This document shows positions 19,103-27,346 of a stretch of DNA of 64,000 nt, in pieces. The stretch's first letter is position 1; each line of letters starts with the position of its first letter. The notes under the pieces are model-generated. The model was given only the letters and a program-made list of their open reading frames with translations, was not told the DNA's origin and searched no databases. A program made the translations under genes and the position numbers. Origin of the DNA: Mycobacterium sp. JS623. GTDB lineage: Bacteria > Actinomycetota > Actinomycetes > Mycobacteriales > Mycobacteriaceae. The stretch is taken from the NCBI RefSeq assembly GCF_000328565.1, contig NC_019958.1, forward strand, positions 134,590 through 198,589, given 5' to 3'.

Positions 19103-19137
19103 CCCACGGTCGACGTTGACCCCCTTCGGGATTTGGT

Positions 19138-19171
19138 AATCAGCCCCCGGCCCAACAGCCGGGGGCTGATT
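19138..19171 (+). terminator. Rho-independent terminator after the Esx pair
   Basis: A perfect 14-bp stem, AATCAGCCCCCGGC (19138-19151) with GCCGGGGGCTGATT (19158-19171), has a six-base loop CCAACA. It is one of the strongest hairpins in the window. Confidence 0.9.
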
Positions 19172-19283
19172 CGTGTCTGGGGCGGGTCATGGCTCACGAC
19201 TGACGTTCGTTCGACTGCGGCAGAACTTTCCCCACCCCGAAAAGTGTCACGCACGGCGCACCGGGGGCCCGCTGATAACGTTG

Positions 19284-19310
19284 CAACTTGACTTTAAGAA
19301 TACGAATTTG
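19284..19310 (+). promoter_or_regulatory. Promoter-like element upstream of 19326
   Basis: CAACTTGACTTTA at 19284-19296 is identical to the element before tcpC. AAGAAT follows at 19295-19300 as a possible -10 box. GGAGGAAACG lies before ATG 19326. Confidence 0.5.
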
Positions 19311-19325
19311 CTGGAGGAAACGGTC

Positions 19326-19682
19326 ATGGCGATCCCGGTACTGCTCACCGTCGAATTGTTCCCCTGGGACGACCTGAAGGGGAACGCGTTCGAGGAGTCC
19401 GTGCGCGACTTCAACGACGAGGTACGTGAGTACTTCGCCGACAAGGTGGAATTGCTTGACGTTCCGCACGACATGTCCAACCTGACGGGAACCGACACTG
19501 TGTACGGGACCGGGACCGAGAACGTTCCCTTCGTCGCAGCGACCATCGTGGTGGGTTTCAAAGGCGTCGAAGTCGAGCAGGCCAAGGAGTTGGCCGGCCA
19601 GTTCACCACGAAGAAGTTCAACCACGTCTCGGCCGAGGTGCTCGATCCCGGCAACCTTCCCACCGCTGACGCCCAGACCTAA
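19326..19682 (+). CDS. Unrecognised small protein of the ESX/conjugation locus
   Basis: 118 residues, acidic, with alternating strands and helices (VLLTVELFPWDDLKGNAFEE; PFVAATIVVGFKGVEVEQAK) and no membrane segment. It has a strong ribosome-binding site (GGAGGAAA) and its own promoter-like element shared with tcpC, and ends at a strong terminator. Regulation in common with the transfer genes is suggested. No family is recognised. Confidence 0.8.
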   Translation: MAIPVLLTVELFPWDDLKGNAFEESVRDFNDEVREYFADKVELLDVPHDMSNLTGTDTVYGTGTENVPFVAATIVVGFKGVEVEQAKELAGQFTTKKFNHVSAEVLDPGNLPTADAQT

Positions 19683-19723
19683 CACCTGACTCTCCCCCGC
19701 GCTCGACAGATATGACGCGATCA

Positions 19724-19770
19724 ATGAGGCCGGAGAACCCACCCGCGGGTTCTCCGGCCTCATCGGTTTT
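19724..19770 (+). terminator. Rho-independent terminator
   Basis: A perfect 17-bp stem (19724-19740 with 19747-19763), loop ACCCGC, is followed by CGGTTTT. It ends the 19326 gene and insulates the partition region. Confidence 0.92.
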
Positions 19771-19850
19771 CGTCAGGGGTTCAGCGCTCTGTTGTGCGCC
19801 CCGATGCGCTGGCAGGTGTAGGCATTAATCGGCGTCGCTTGCCACTACCG

Positions 19851-20732
19851 CTATGCGGGGCTGGCAACGAGCTCCATCGAGTCCAGCCTTGTTTCGTCAC
19901 GTGATGTTCCGGCAACGTGCGGCTGCGACTGCGGGCATGACGGGCAGAAGTCCCGCCGCTGCGCGCCGCGGCCATCCGAGCGCCAGCCTCGTCGCCGCCT
20001 CGCTTCGGCGTCACGGCGAGGGTCGGCCTCGTCGGCGACCTCGGCGGTGGCGCATCCATCGCATTCGATAATTGTCACGGCATCGTCGTCTGCCGCCTCC
20101 ACCACAGGGTTCCTGTCCCCCGCTACCCCGGCGCTGCGGTCACCACCCTGAAGTTCGTCCTCAATGAGCGAATTGCCGTCGCCGTCCCCGGATTCGATGG
20201 GCACCGGCAGAACGGCGGATGGGTGCGGTTGGCCGTCGTCTCGGGCAGTGCCCGGGGCGGCAGGGTCGCGGCGGGGCAACGCCAGGAGCGCCCACGTGGA
20301 TTGAGCGATGGACAGATCGATGATGAGCGGCCAGATCCAAGCGAGAGTGCTGCGGATACCCGCAGTCTCGGCCAGAGCGCGCAGCGCATCAAACGACAAC
20401 GCGAACGCGCCGCAGGCGAGCAAGACGGTCATGACCATCGCCGCCCAGTAGGCGAAACCGGAGCCCCTGCTGGCGCGAGCGAGAGTGCCCAGGCCGTGGA
20501 TGCCGGCCAACAGGATGATCGGAGGGACGGCTGCGACGGCCGCGGAGACCACCGCGGTGCCGGTCGCGGCGTTCAGGAGGGCGTGGGCGACGTTGCCGCT
20601 GACCGAGGCGAGAGTCGCCATGGACAGCACGGTCCAGAAGAACCGCTTGGCCTTGCGGGTGTCGTGGTAGGGCATGGTCGAGTGGGGCACGGGGGTGCCT
20701 ACACCCGATCGTCGATCGTCGATCGTGATCAC
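19851..20732 (-). CDS. DUF2637 multi-pass membrane protein
   Basis: About 293 residues from GTG 20732; ATG 20675 or an overlapping ATG at 20891 are alternatives. Four hydrophobic segments lie in the N-terminal half (starting at FFWTVLSMATLASVSGNVAH), as in DUF2637 proteins common on actinobacterial plasmids and integrative elements, where some are linked to transfer or spread. The C-terminal half is charged and probably cytosolic. It lies directly downstream of the parA/ribbon-helix-helix genes on the same strand and may be co-transcribed. The function is unproven. Confidence 0.7.
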   Translation of the reverse strand: MITIDDRRSGVGTPVPHSTMPYHDTRKAKRFFWTVLSMATLASVSGNVAHALLNAATGTAVVSAAVAAVPPIILLAGIHGLGTLARASRGSGFAYWAAMVMTVLLACGAFALSFDALRALAETAGIRSTLAWIWPLIIDLSIAQSTWALLALPRRDPAAPGTARDDGQPHPSAVLPVPIESGDGDGNSLIEDELQGGDRSAGVAGDRNPVVEAADDDAVTIIECDGCATAEVADEADPRRDAEARRRRGWRSDGRGAQRRDFCPSCPQSQPHVAGTSRDETRLDSMELVASPA

Positions 20733-20857
20733 GGGTTGTCCATTTCGCGGAGATGGAGAGGGTTGGGCGGCGTGGCGTTGTGGCGCACGAGGCCTTGTCG
20801 GGCGGTCGTCGTTGGGCCTGGTCGGGCGCCGGTGAGGCTCTTCGAGCTGCGGATGGT

Positions 20858-21253
20858 TCAGAGGTCGAACGGTCCGTTGGCATCCAGCCACTCGCGCAGT
20901 GCTGTCTCGACGATCTGGTTCTGACTGATCTGTCGGCCCTGGCGGTAGCTGTGCACCAGGCTCGCCTTTTTCAGTTCACCGATCAGGGCGGGGTCGAGGC
21001 GGTAGTTGACCTGCTTTTTGGAGGCGTGCTCTTCCGCCGTCTCGGCGGCGAGGGGCGCCCGTGGTGTCGGTGGCGCCGTGGGGGCCGGCGCGGCCGGCGC
21101 CGGGGCCGGTGCGGCCGGGGCCGGATCGGGTGAGGCGCCGGTGTCGGTGGGCGGCGGGGCGGTGCCGTCGGCCTGATCGATCAGCCCGATTACGGGGTGC
21201 TGTTCGCCGGCGGCTCGCAGAACGCGTTGGCGTGTGATCTTTGTCGTGCTCAT
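20858..21253 (-). CDS. parB: Ribbon-helix-helix partition partner (ParB-like small CBP)
   Basis: 131 residues. A Pro/Ala-rich flexible region (about 30-70) leads to a C-terminal ribbon-helix-helix domain (KKQVNYRLDPALIGELKKAS, then helices ending in ETALREWLD). ATG 21253 has AGGAAGG upstream and lies 8 bases after the parA stop, so this is the second gene of a parA operon. Small DNA-binding partners of this kind bind a centromere and stimulate ParA. It is not a classical Spo0J-type ParB; the gene symbol describes the role. Confidence 0.8.
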   Translation of the reverse strand: MSTTKITRQRVLRAAGEQHPVIGLIDQADGTAPPPTDTGASPDPAPAAPAPAPAAPAPTAPPTPRAPLAAETAEEHASKKQVNYRLDPALIGELKKASLVHSYRQGRQISQNQIVETALREWLDANGPFDL

Positions 21254-21261
21254 GGCGGGGT

Positions 21262-22056
21262 CTACCTTCCTGCGGTGACGGGCTCGGTGATGGGAAGTTC
21301 GAGGAACAGATCGGTGAAGGCCGTGCTCAGCGCGCGGGCGCCGGCGCTCCCCCTCATCGAATGGATCGGCGTGGCGAGGCCGTTGGCGTCCTTCCACGCC
21401 GCCCGTTTCGGAATGACGGTCTTGGCCACCAACTCGCCGTAGGCGTCGCGGATCTCCGCCTCTCGGAATTCCTCCTCGCCGTTGTTCTCGCGCTTGGTGA
21501 TGACGATGCCGGCAATCTCGATGGCGGGGTTCACGCGTTTCTTGACGAAAGAGGTGGTGTCCTGCACGTTCTTGATGCCACCGAGGCTGTCAATGCTGGC
21601 TTCGGTGACGTAGATGACCTGGTCGGCGGCGACCAGCGCTCCGACGAGGAGACGGCCCACGCTGGGTGGGCAGTCGAAGAGGACCGCGTCGTAAGCGCTC
21701 AGGTCGCACCCTTCGAAAGCTGCCCGGAGGCGGAAGATGACGTCGTTGGCGCCGTCGAGGTCTCGGTTGGCGAGGTCCAGCGTGGCGGGGATGACGTCGA
21801 TCCCGGGCCAGGGCGTGGCCACGGCGGCATCCAGGGCGGTCCCCTCTTGGAGTTCGAGGAGCAGTTCGTTGGCTGTGGCGGTGTCGTCGCCGAGCTGGCT
21901 GACGTCCACGCCGAGCCCGCGAGTCAGGTTTCCCTGCGGGTCGAGGTCGACGGCGAGGATCCTGTGGCCGAGGGCGGTCGCTGCGCTGCATAGACCCAGG
22001 ACGGTGGCGGTTTTGCCGACGCCGCCCTTCTGGTTGGCGATGGCTGTTTTCTTCAT
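21262..22056 (-). CDS. parA: ParA partition ATPase
   Basis: 264 residues with the deviant Walker A motif NQKGGVGKTAT at the N-terminus, DLDPQGNLT, and the later FDCPPSVG switch. These define ParA/Soj ATPases, which position plasmid copies by binding the nucleoid. No N-terminal helix-turn-helix is present, so autoregulation probably falls to the partner protein. TGCTCCTCC on the plus strand marks its ribosome-binding site. A perfect inverted repeat 90 bases upstream is a likely operator. Confidence 0.95.
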   Translation of the reverse strand: MKKTAIANQKGGVGKTATVLGLCSAATALGHRILAVDLDPQGNLTRGLGVDVSQLGDDTATANELLLELQEGTALDAAVATPWPGIDVIPATLDLANRDLDGANDVIFRLRAAFEGCDLSAYDAVLFDCPPSVGRLLVGALVAADQVIYVTEASIDSLGGIKNVQDTTSFVKKRVNPAIEIAGIVITKRENNGEEEFREAEIRDAYGELVAKTVIPKRAAWKDANGLATPIHSMRGSAGARALSTAFTDLFLELPITEPVTAGR

Positions 22057-22143
22057 TGGTTGCTCCTCCGTGTCGAGCGCCTAGCAGTGGTCGCGGCGCT
22101 TTCGCCGCTATCAGGTCTTCCACTGATTTATGTGATTGCGTTC

Positions 22144-22180
22144 CTAGGGGTGCTATACATGCGCTGTATAGCACCCCTAG
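22144..22180. promoter_or_regulatory. Perfect inverted repeat upstream of parA (operator or centromere site)
   Basis: CTAGGGGTGCTATAC (22144-22158) and GTATAGCACCCCTAG (22166-22180) are exact inverted copies around a 7-base spacer. TATAC/GTATA resembles -10 elements, so it could overlap the parA promoter. TGCTATACAT inside it recurs at 22729-22738, on the far side of the repeat-rich block. Confidence 0.7.
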
Positions 22181-22790
22181 CGGTGCATCGCGATTGTTAG
22201 TGTCGCATCGTGGTGCACCCATCCGCAGTACGACGCGGCGTGTCGCACTGTATTTCGACGCATCGTGGCGCTATGCGATATGGTGCACCGTGGTGCGCCA
22301 CTGTCGGATGCATTCGCATGCAGTTTGATGCGGGCCGCTGCACTCGGCAGTACTGCATCATTATGCGATATGAAGTACTGCGGTGTGGCGCTCTGTGCAG
22401 CGATGCTTTCGTAGTACTGCACCGTAACGTGCAGCACTGGGTTGCACAGCTGTCCTGCACATCGCTGAGCGATGCACCGCACAGACCAGCTCTGCAGTGG
22501 GTCGCTGAATATAGCGCCGCAGTACCCAGGGGCGCACTCGACAGCGCTGCACTGCGGAACATCGCGGGGCGATCCTTTCCACGCGGGGGAGGTATCCGCA
22601 CAGCATCGCTCCGCAAGGCACCCCATACAGGGCAAGACACACGTTTGCGATGCGGTTACTTGCTGCGCATTGCGCAGTTTGTCGCAGGTCAGCACACAGA
22701 AAGAGGACATCGCTTTACGTCATAGCGGTGCTATACATCGTTGCATGTAACGCGGGAGGCCCCCTGAAAGCGCCGCTTGCAGCGCTATAC
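22181..22790. repeat. Repeat-rich non-coding block (candidate parS or oriV)
   Basis: About 600 bases hold no credible gene. Long open frames on both strands give Cys/His-rich translations without ribosome-binding sites. Short repeats are dense: TATGCGATATG at 22272 and 22362, AGTACTGC at 22349, 22374 and 22413, and many TGCA-centred palindromes. The block is flanked by TGCTATACAT copies and borders parA. A multi-site centromere is the most economical reading. Confidence 0.6.
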
Positions 22791-22864
22791 GCGCTATTGA
22801 CAAGCTGGAACGGGCGGCGCCGGCGCCGAGTGGTGGGGGAGGGGAGAAGCTGTTGCTTCGCGAC

Positions 22865-23734
22865 CTACCCCGAACCCCACGATCCCAGCTCGGGGAGCTT
22901 CAGGGCCGGCCGCGGCTGCACGTTGTCGCGGGCCAGTTTCTCGAACACTTCCCGGGAGGTCGATTCGTCGCGCGCGAGCACGCACCAGCCGGACACCACC
23001 GAGTTGTTCGCCGCGACCCCGGTCCACCGGCCGTACAGATACTCTTCGCTGGCGGGTAACCAGAGGAACACGGCCTGACGGCTGCGAGTGCTCCTTCCCG
23101 GCGGCCGGTACCAACCGATGAGGACCTCGTTGGAGAAGACGCGCAGCTCGCCTCTCCATGCGTTGTCCAGCAGCAGGGTGTCGCCGGCGCGGAGCGCATC
23201 GACGGTGTGCAGGTCGGCCTGGTCGTGGTGGCCGAATCCTCCTTGCCAGGTCGCCCACCATTTCCCGTTGAGTTCGATGGGCCGTGGGTCAACACCGGCG
23301 AGGGTGGGCAGGCTGATGTCGAGGGCGGAGCAGATAGCCGCTGCGGCAGCTAGCGACGGCTCTTGATCGCCGGATTCGTACCGCTGGTAGGCCTCCAAGG
23401 CCAGCCCTGCGGTGTTTGCAACACGGGTTTGGGTCAGCCCGAGCTCGCGACGACGGGCCTGCATGACCTCGCCGACGACAGAGAGCCCAGGCGTCTCCAC
23501 TGGGTCCTCGCCGGCGGGTACCTGACCAGCGAGTTCGGCGAGCGACACGTCGAGGGCTTCGGCGATGGCGCGTGCGACGGACAGTGGCGGCTCGCGGTCG
23601 CCGGTCTCATACCGCTGGAAGGTGCCCTTTGGAACGCCGGCCAGGCGTGCGAGTTGAGCCTGTGAAATGCCCAGCTGGTCGCGTCGGGCTTGAATGACTG
23701 CCGCCCAGGTGGGCGGATTCGTGTTGTCGCTCAT
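22865..23734 (-). CDS. Double helix-turn-helix (XRE) regulator with C-terminal sensor-like domain
   Basis: 289 residues from ATG 23734. Two XRE-type domains stand in tandem: IQARRDQLGISQAQLARLAG (near the N-terminus) and MQARRRELGLTQTRVANTAG (about 80-100), each with the typical Y-E-x-G-x-x-x-P recognition end. The last 130 residues form an unknown domain rich in Trp. The start overlaps the stop of the upstream regulator gene (ATGA), so the two are co-translated. A monomer with two DNA-binding heads could bind a direct repeat. Confidence 0.85.
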   Translation of the reverse strand: MSDNTNPPTWAAVIQARRDQLGISQAQLARLAGVPKGTFQRYETGDREPPLSVARAIAEALDVSLAELAGQVPAGEDPVETPGLSVVGEVMQARRRELGLTQTRVANTAGLALEAYQRYESGDQEPSLAAAAAICSALDISLPTLAGVDPRPIELNGKWWATWQGGFGHHDQADLHTVDALRAGDTLLLDNAWRGELRVFSNEVLIGWYRPPGRSTRSRQAVFLWLPASEEYLYGRWTGVAANNSVVSGWCVLARDESTSREVFEKLARDNVQPRPALKLPELGSWGSG

Positions 23735-25020
23735 GCTGTTATCGCCGTGACGGTCGTGTCCCACTGAGAGAGGCGGTCATCAAGTTCGTGCACGGCGGTG
23801 CTGTCAGTCCACTCGTCGAGCATCGTGCGCACTGAGTGAATGCGGCGGCTCAATGTGGCCGAGGACGAGGGTCCCATCTCGTCGAGTGCGGCGGTGAGTA
23901 GGGCTGCGGCTTGTTCAGGTTCTCGCCCGACGGCGTGGACGGCGGCCAGGTCGCACAACGTCAGTGCTCGCGTCTTCACATCGTTGGTGGGCAGTTCATT
24001 GAGTGCACGATCCAATGCCATCCGGGCATCGGTGAGCCGGCCGGCCGACAACAGTGTGTTGGCTTTGGCTATCGCCATCCGATGTGTGGTGAACCAGTCG
24101 AGCCAGGGGGGCTGGCCGTCGGCTCCACGCAAGGACTGCTCGGCGTGTGCGATGAGTGTGGCGGCGTGTCCGTGGTCGCCGGCGCGCGAAGCTATGTCGG
24201 CCTCGATGGTGTCCAGCCATGCTTGCAGTCGCTGCGGGTTTCCGCCGCGCCGTGAGAAGGATCGGGCGGATCTGATGAGTTCTCGTGCTTGGGGCAGGTC
24301 GCCGCCGTCGTCGTCGCGCGTGGTCGCCAGCGCGAGGTGACCGAGGGCGGCCGCGCCCAGCGACTCGTCTTCGGTCAGGCGGGCGCATTCGAGCGCTTCG
24401 GTGAAGCAGGCACGAGAGTCGCCGGGTCGATGTACGTCGAAGAGCAGTACGCGGCCGGCGAGCATCCAGGCCAGGGCAACTGGGGTTGCCAGCTCAGTGG
24501 TGTCGGTGCCGGTGGCCGCAAGCAGCGACGCCCCGAGTTCTGCGTGTCGAAAGATGGGCTGCTGCAGCATCTTTGCTGGGACGTGCCAGTACATGTCGCT
24601 GTAGAGGGTCGTCATCTGCGCGTACCTGGCGGTGGCCTGAGCGGATCCCATCTCGTGGAAGTGCGGCGGGGGAGTGGGGCTTTCGGGGGCTGGGGGAAGG
24701 ATCGGGCGAGAGGGTCGACCACCGCGTTCTGCTGCGGACAGTGCCGTGCGCTCCGAGCGGGGCGTGAAGCCCAGATCTGTGATGGGCAGTCCGAACAGCG
24801 CCTCGAGCGCGTCGATGTGCGGCCGGTGAGGCCAGCCTGGATTGTCAGACTCCCACCGCCGGACGGTGCGCGTAGTGACCGAGAGCGGGACGAGGCCGAG
24901 TTCGGCGGCCTTCGCGGTTAGAGCGCCGACGAAGTCCGCTTGTGAGGTGAGGCCGCGTTCGCGACGGGCGGCGCGTAGCCGGACATTTCCGCCGGGCGGT
25001 GCGGTCATGGCCAACATCAT
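23731..25020 (-). CDS. XRE-type regulator with TPR-like repeats
   Basis: 429 residues. An N-terminal helix-turn-helix (VRLRAARRERGLTSQADFVG then TTRTVRRWESD) is followed by about 300 residues of TPR-like helical repeats. This layout is common in actinobacterial regulators that sense a ligand or partner through the repeats. AGGACGT precedes ATG 25020; internal ATGs at 25017 and 25008 are possible. It is transcribed away from the whiB operon and may control it from the shared intergenic region. Confidence 0.8.
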   Translation of the reverse strand: MMLAMTAPPGGNVRLRAARRERGLTSQADFVGALTAKAAELGLVPLSVTTRTVRRWESDNPGWPHRPHIDALEALFGLPITDLGFTPRSERTALSAAERGGRPSRPILPPAPESPTPPPHFHEMGSAQATARYAQMTTLYSDMYWHVPAKMLQQPIFRHAELGASLLAATGTDTTELATPVALAWMLAGRVLLFDVHRPGDSRACFTEALECARLTEDESLGAAALGHLALATTRDDDGGDLPQARELIRSARSFSRRGGNPQRLQAWLDTIEADIASRAGDHGHAATLIAHAEQSLRGADGQPPWLDWFTTHRMAIAKANTLLSAGRLTDARMALDRALNELPTNDVKTRALTLCDLAAVHAVGREPEQAAALLTAALDEMGPSSSATLSRRIHSVRTMLDEWTDSTAVHELDDRLSQWDTTVTAITA

Positions 25021-25164
25021 ACGTCCTGGTCAGCGGCGGACATAGCCCGGCGAGAGGACATAACTCCGGCACGGATAGTCGTTTTTGTCCGCTTATCGCG
25101 GCGCGCTGGTGGTGGTCTCCTACCGATTTGGGTGGACGGCACACGAAATGACTCCGTTCAGCTG

Positions 25165-25231
25165 TTGACGGCGTCTCTATTCGGGGTTTACAGTCAGTCC
25201 CATACGGAGACGCCGAGCGATCCCATTCGGA
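25165..25231 (+). promoter_or_regulatory. Promoter with overlapping inverted repeat upstream of the whiB operon
   Basis: TTGACG (25165-25170) and TACAGT (25189-25194) are 18 bases apart, a good -35/-10 pair. CGGCGTCTC (25169-25177) and GAGACGCCG (25207-25215) form a perfect inverted repeat bracketing the -10 box. TCCCATACGGAG and TCCCATTCGGAG at 25198 and 25220 are near-copies in direct orientation. A repressor, perhaps one of the two helix-turn-helix proteins upstream, could bind here. Confidence 0.6.
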
Positions 25232-25292
25232 GTCACCAACAACGGAATCGAAGGAGGCGGCCCCACACGCGAACCTCAGAGCGAGCCGGCGA

Positions 25293-25394
25293 ATGGCCAC
25301 AGACACGCACCCGCGGGTGGTGAAGGGAAGGTCCGGCGCGCGGCCCAGAAATGCGACAGCCCTCGGTGACCGGGGGGTCGTCACCGAGGGCTAG
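25293..25394 (+). CDS. Possible 33-residue leader peptide
   Basis: An ATG at 25293 opens a frame (ATDTHPRVVKGRSGARPRN) that stops at 25392-25394, at the end of the strong hairpin before whiB. Ribosome progress through it would decide whether that hairpin forms. The ribosome-binding site is weak (GAGCGAG), so translation is uncertain. Confidence 0.25.
   Translation: MATDTHPRVVKGRSGARPRNATALGDRGVVTEG
25358..25392 (+). terminator. Attenuator-like hairpin in the whiB leader
   Basis: AGCCCTCGGTGAC (25358-25370) pairs perfectly with GTCACCGAGGGCT (25380-25392), loop of 9 bases. It lies between the promoter at 25165 and the whiB start at 25457, so it is inside the transcript. No long U-run follows, only TAGTCCTT. 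Confidence 0.6.
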
Positions 25395-25456
25395 TCCTTG
25401 CTATCGCCGATCGAGCCACGAACTGGATCGGCATCCACCCGAAGGGGGAGATCGCT

Positions 25457-26362
25457 TTGAACGACGTCCAAGAGTTTACCGCAGCACCAGTCACCATCAC
25501 AGCCACGACACTGCCGCCGCACGACCTCGTGATGGGTGTGGCCAACGTCCTTGACGGTGCACGCACCATTGCGCTGCGCAAATGGGACAAAGACCGCTGC
25601 GACCTGTACCACGTGGCCGAGCGTGCCTGGCGCGCACAGGCAATGGTTGTGCCTCTCGCTGCCGTCACGGCGCAACTGCGCCGCGTCGTCCCTGACGGCA
25701 AGCTGCTCAGCTATCAGGATCAGGAAGGGCGCACCCGCGCCGACGTCGCGGCCAAGTTCACCGAAGCACGCGAAGCGCTCCTCGCCGGCAACACCTTCCT
25801 CGCGCGACAGACCAGCGACATGGAGGCCCCTCACCGCGAAGACTCCACTCGCGCCGAAGCGCCACTCATCGTCGGCGACAACGAGGACGAGCCCCCCACC
25901 ACCGCAGTCACCAACATTTCCCTAGCCCATCTCCTGGGCTTAGACCTCTCCGACGACCAGTGGCAGCGCAAGAGCTTGTGCGCCCAAACCGACCCGGAGG
26001 CCTTCTTCCCCGAAAAGGGCGGATCAACCCGCGACGCAAAGCGCATCTGCCAGCGCTGCCCCGTCATCGGAGATTGCCTCAACGCCGCGCTCGCCAACGA
26101 CGAACGGTTCGGTATCTGGGGAGGCCTGAGCGAGCGCGAGCGTCGGCGCCTCAAGCGCAATCTCGAGGCCGCCGCTAATGGCGCCGACCCTACCGACGTG
26201 GACGCCGACGACTTCGACGAGGACCTCTCCGAGCTCGACGAGGACGGTCTCGACGTCGATGACAACGATGATCTCGACGACGTCGATGACGATGCCCTGA
26301 GTCTGGACGACTTCGACCTCGACTCGGTGGACGACTTCGACGACATCAGGAAAGCCGGATGA
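25457..26362 (+). CDS. whiB: WhiB-family iron-sulphur regulator with long N- and C-terminal extensions
   Basis: 301 residues, against about 80-140 for most WhiB proteins. The WhiB core lies at about 165-235: four cluster cysteines (C175, C198, C201, C207) in C-x22-C-x2-C-x5-C spacing, then GIWGG (219-223) and a basic stretch. The first 150 residues are helical and unknown; the last 58 are almost entirely Asp/Glu, a DNA-mimic-like tail. The TTG start follows AAGGGGGAG. WhiB proteins bind sigma factor region 4 and act as activators or repressors. It heads a translationally coupled operon and probably controls plasmid genes. Confidence 0.9.
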   Translation: MNDVQEFTAAPVTITATTLPPHDLVMGVANVLDGARTIALRKWDKDRCDLYHVAERAWRAQAMVVPLAAVTAQLRRVVPDGKLLSYQDQEGRTRADVAAKFTEAREALLAGNTFLARQTSDMEAPHREDSTRAEAPLIVGDNEDEPPTTAVTNISLAHLLGLDLSDDQWQRKSLCAQTDPEAFFPEKGGSTRDAKRICQRCPVIGDCLNAALANDERFGIWGGLSERERRRLKRNLEAAANGADPTDVDADDFDEDLSELDEDGLDVDDNDDLDDVDDDALSLDDFDLDSVDDFDDIRKAG

Positions 26363-26634
26363 CCGCGGCGGGGCGACCCCCAGTCGGACCGGCGACACGC
26401 ACACCATCGGCTGCCCGCCAGGCCAACGCCGTATCGGCGGCCGGCAGCCACGTGGGGAAGAAACACGCTTTCGCGCACCGGGTGAGGGGTTCGGTGAGCG
26501 GAGGGTCCCGGTGGCGGGGCCGGCACGCGATCGGCGCGGACCCGCGCCGCACCGCCGGTGATCACCATCGCGACGGGCATCAGGCCGTCACGTCACCGGA
26601 CCGGGGGACGGCGACGAGGGGGCGGCGGTTCTGA
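26359..26634 (+). CDS. Basic protein of unknown function, whiB operon
   Basis: 91 residues, very rich in Arg, Gly and Ala, without recognisable domains. It overlaps the whiB stop (ATGA) and its own stop overlaps the next start (TGATG). This coupling on both sides is the main evidence that it is real. The composition suggests a disordered nucleic-acid-binding protein; that is inference. Confidence 0.45.
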   Translation: MTAAGRPPVGPATRTPSAARQANAVSAAGSHVGKKHAFAHRVRGSVSGGSRWRGRHAIGADPRRTAGDHHRDGHQAVTSPDRGTATRGRRF

Positions 26635-27095
26635 TGTCTCGTCACAGCTATCCCGGCTCGGGGCGGACGTGGCGTAACGCAGAGTCCCTTGGTGCCGCCA
26701 ACGAACACCGGCGGCGAGACGCCGCGTCGCGACAATCAGCGCGCGCCCGGGCCGCCCTGGAAGTCCTCACCTCGGTCAACCTCTCCAGGTCGCCGGTCTG
26801 GCGACGACGCTGGTTGGAGGTACTGCAGCGGCGCGCCGCAGATGACCAGTCATCTTTGGCCGATCTAGCCGCGAAGATGTCTCCACCGATGACTAAGAGC
26901 GCATTCAGTTGCCAGCTCGACCGAGCCTGTCTGTTCGCGGAAGAGCTTGCCGCAGCGGCGAATCGAGCACCGAACGGCAGTTCGTCGACGACGCCGATCG
27001 CTGTCCACCCATCCGCTCACGATTCACTGGAAGCCGCCGCAGCGCCAGTTGGTGCGTCGGGCGCCGCGGCCTTGCCAGTCGGAGGCCACCGATGA
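26634..27095 (+). CDS. WhiA-like helix-turn-helix protein
   Basis: 153 residues. Residues about 60-100 read SLADLAAKMSPPMTKSAFSC, which closely follows the C-terminal helix-turn-helix of the sporulation regulator WhiA (SL-x-EL-x3-M-x-PP-x-x-K-S). The homing-endonuclease-like WhiA N-terminus is absent. It lies two genes after a WhiB protein. A second plasmid gene with the same motif is at 44167. DNA binding is expected; the target is unknown. Confidence 0.65.
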   Translation: MSRHSYPGSGRTWRNAESLGAANEHRRRDAASRQSARARAALEVLTSVNLSRSPVWRRRWLEVLQRRAADDQSSLADLAAKMSPPMTKSAFSCQLDRACLFAEELAAAANRAPNGSSSTTPIAVHPSAHDSLEAAAAPVGASGAAALPVGGHR

Positions 27096-27343
27096 CTACA
27101 TCGCGATCGAGCGAGTTTCCGCCGTCCACGTCATGCCGGTACGAGCCACACACCGCGGAGGGGCAGCAGATGGCATCTCCTGAGATCTCCGATGCGGTTG
27201 GTGACAGGAAATTCGCCATGGCCACCTTCGTGCCGCGGCCGCCTGCCCGATGCTCCATCTGTCGGCATCCAGCCCCCGCTGGGGTTGACACGTGCACGAC
27301 CTGCCTGGCCGACTACGGCCTACCTCTACCAGGGGTGGCGTAG
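27092..27343 (+). CDS. Small zinc-ribbon-like protein
   Basis: 83 residues starting at ATG 27092, which overlaps the preceding stop (ATGA). Near the C-terminus CSICRH and CTTC form two CxxC pairs 11 residues apart, a likely structural zinc site. The rest is polar. It is probably co-translated with the WhiA-like protein. Function unknown. Confidence 0.6.
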   Translation: MTTSRSSEFPPSTSCRYEPHTAEGQQMASPEISDAVGDRKFAMATFVPRPPARCSICRHPAPAGVDTCTTCLADYGLPLPGVA

Positions 27344-27346
27344 CGC

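Noticed and set aside
22177..22725. Long open frames on both strands of the repeat-rich block (177 and 171 codons)
   Set aside because: Both overlap each other, have Cys/His-heavy improbable translations and no ribosome-binding sites. The block reads as structured non-coding DNA.
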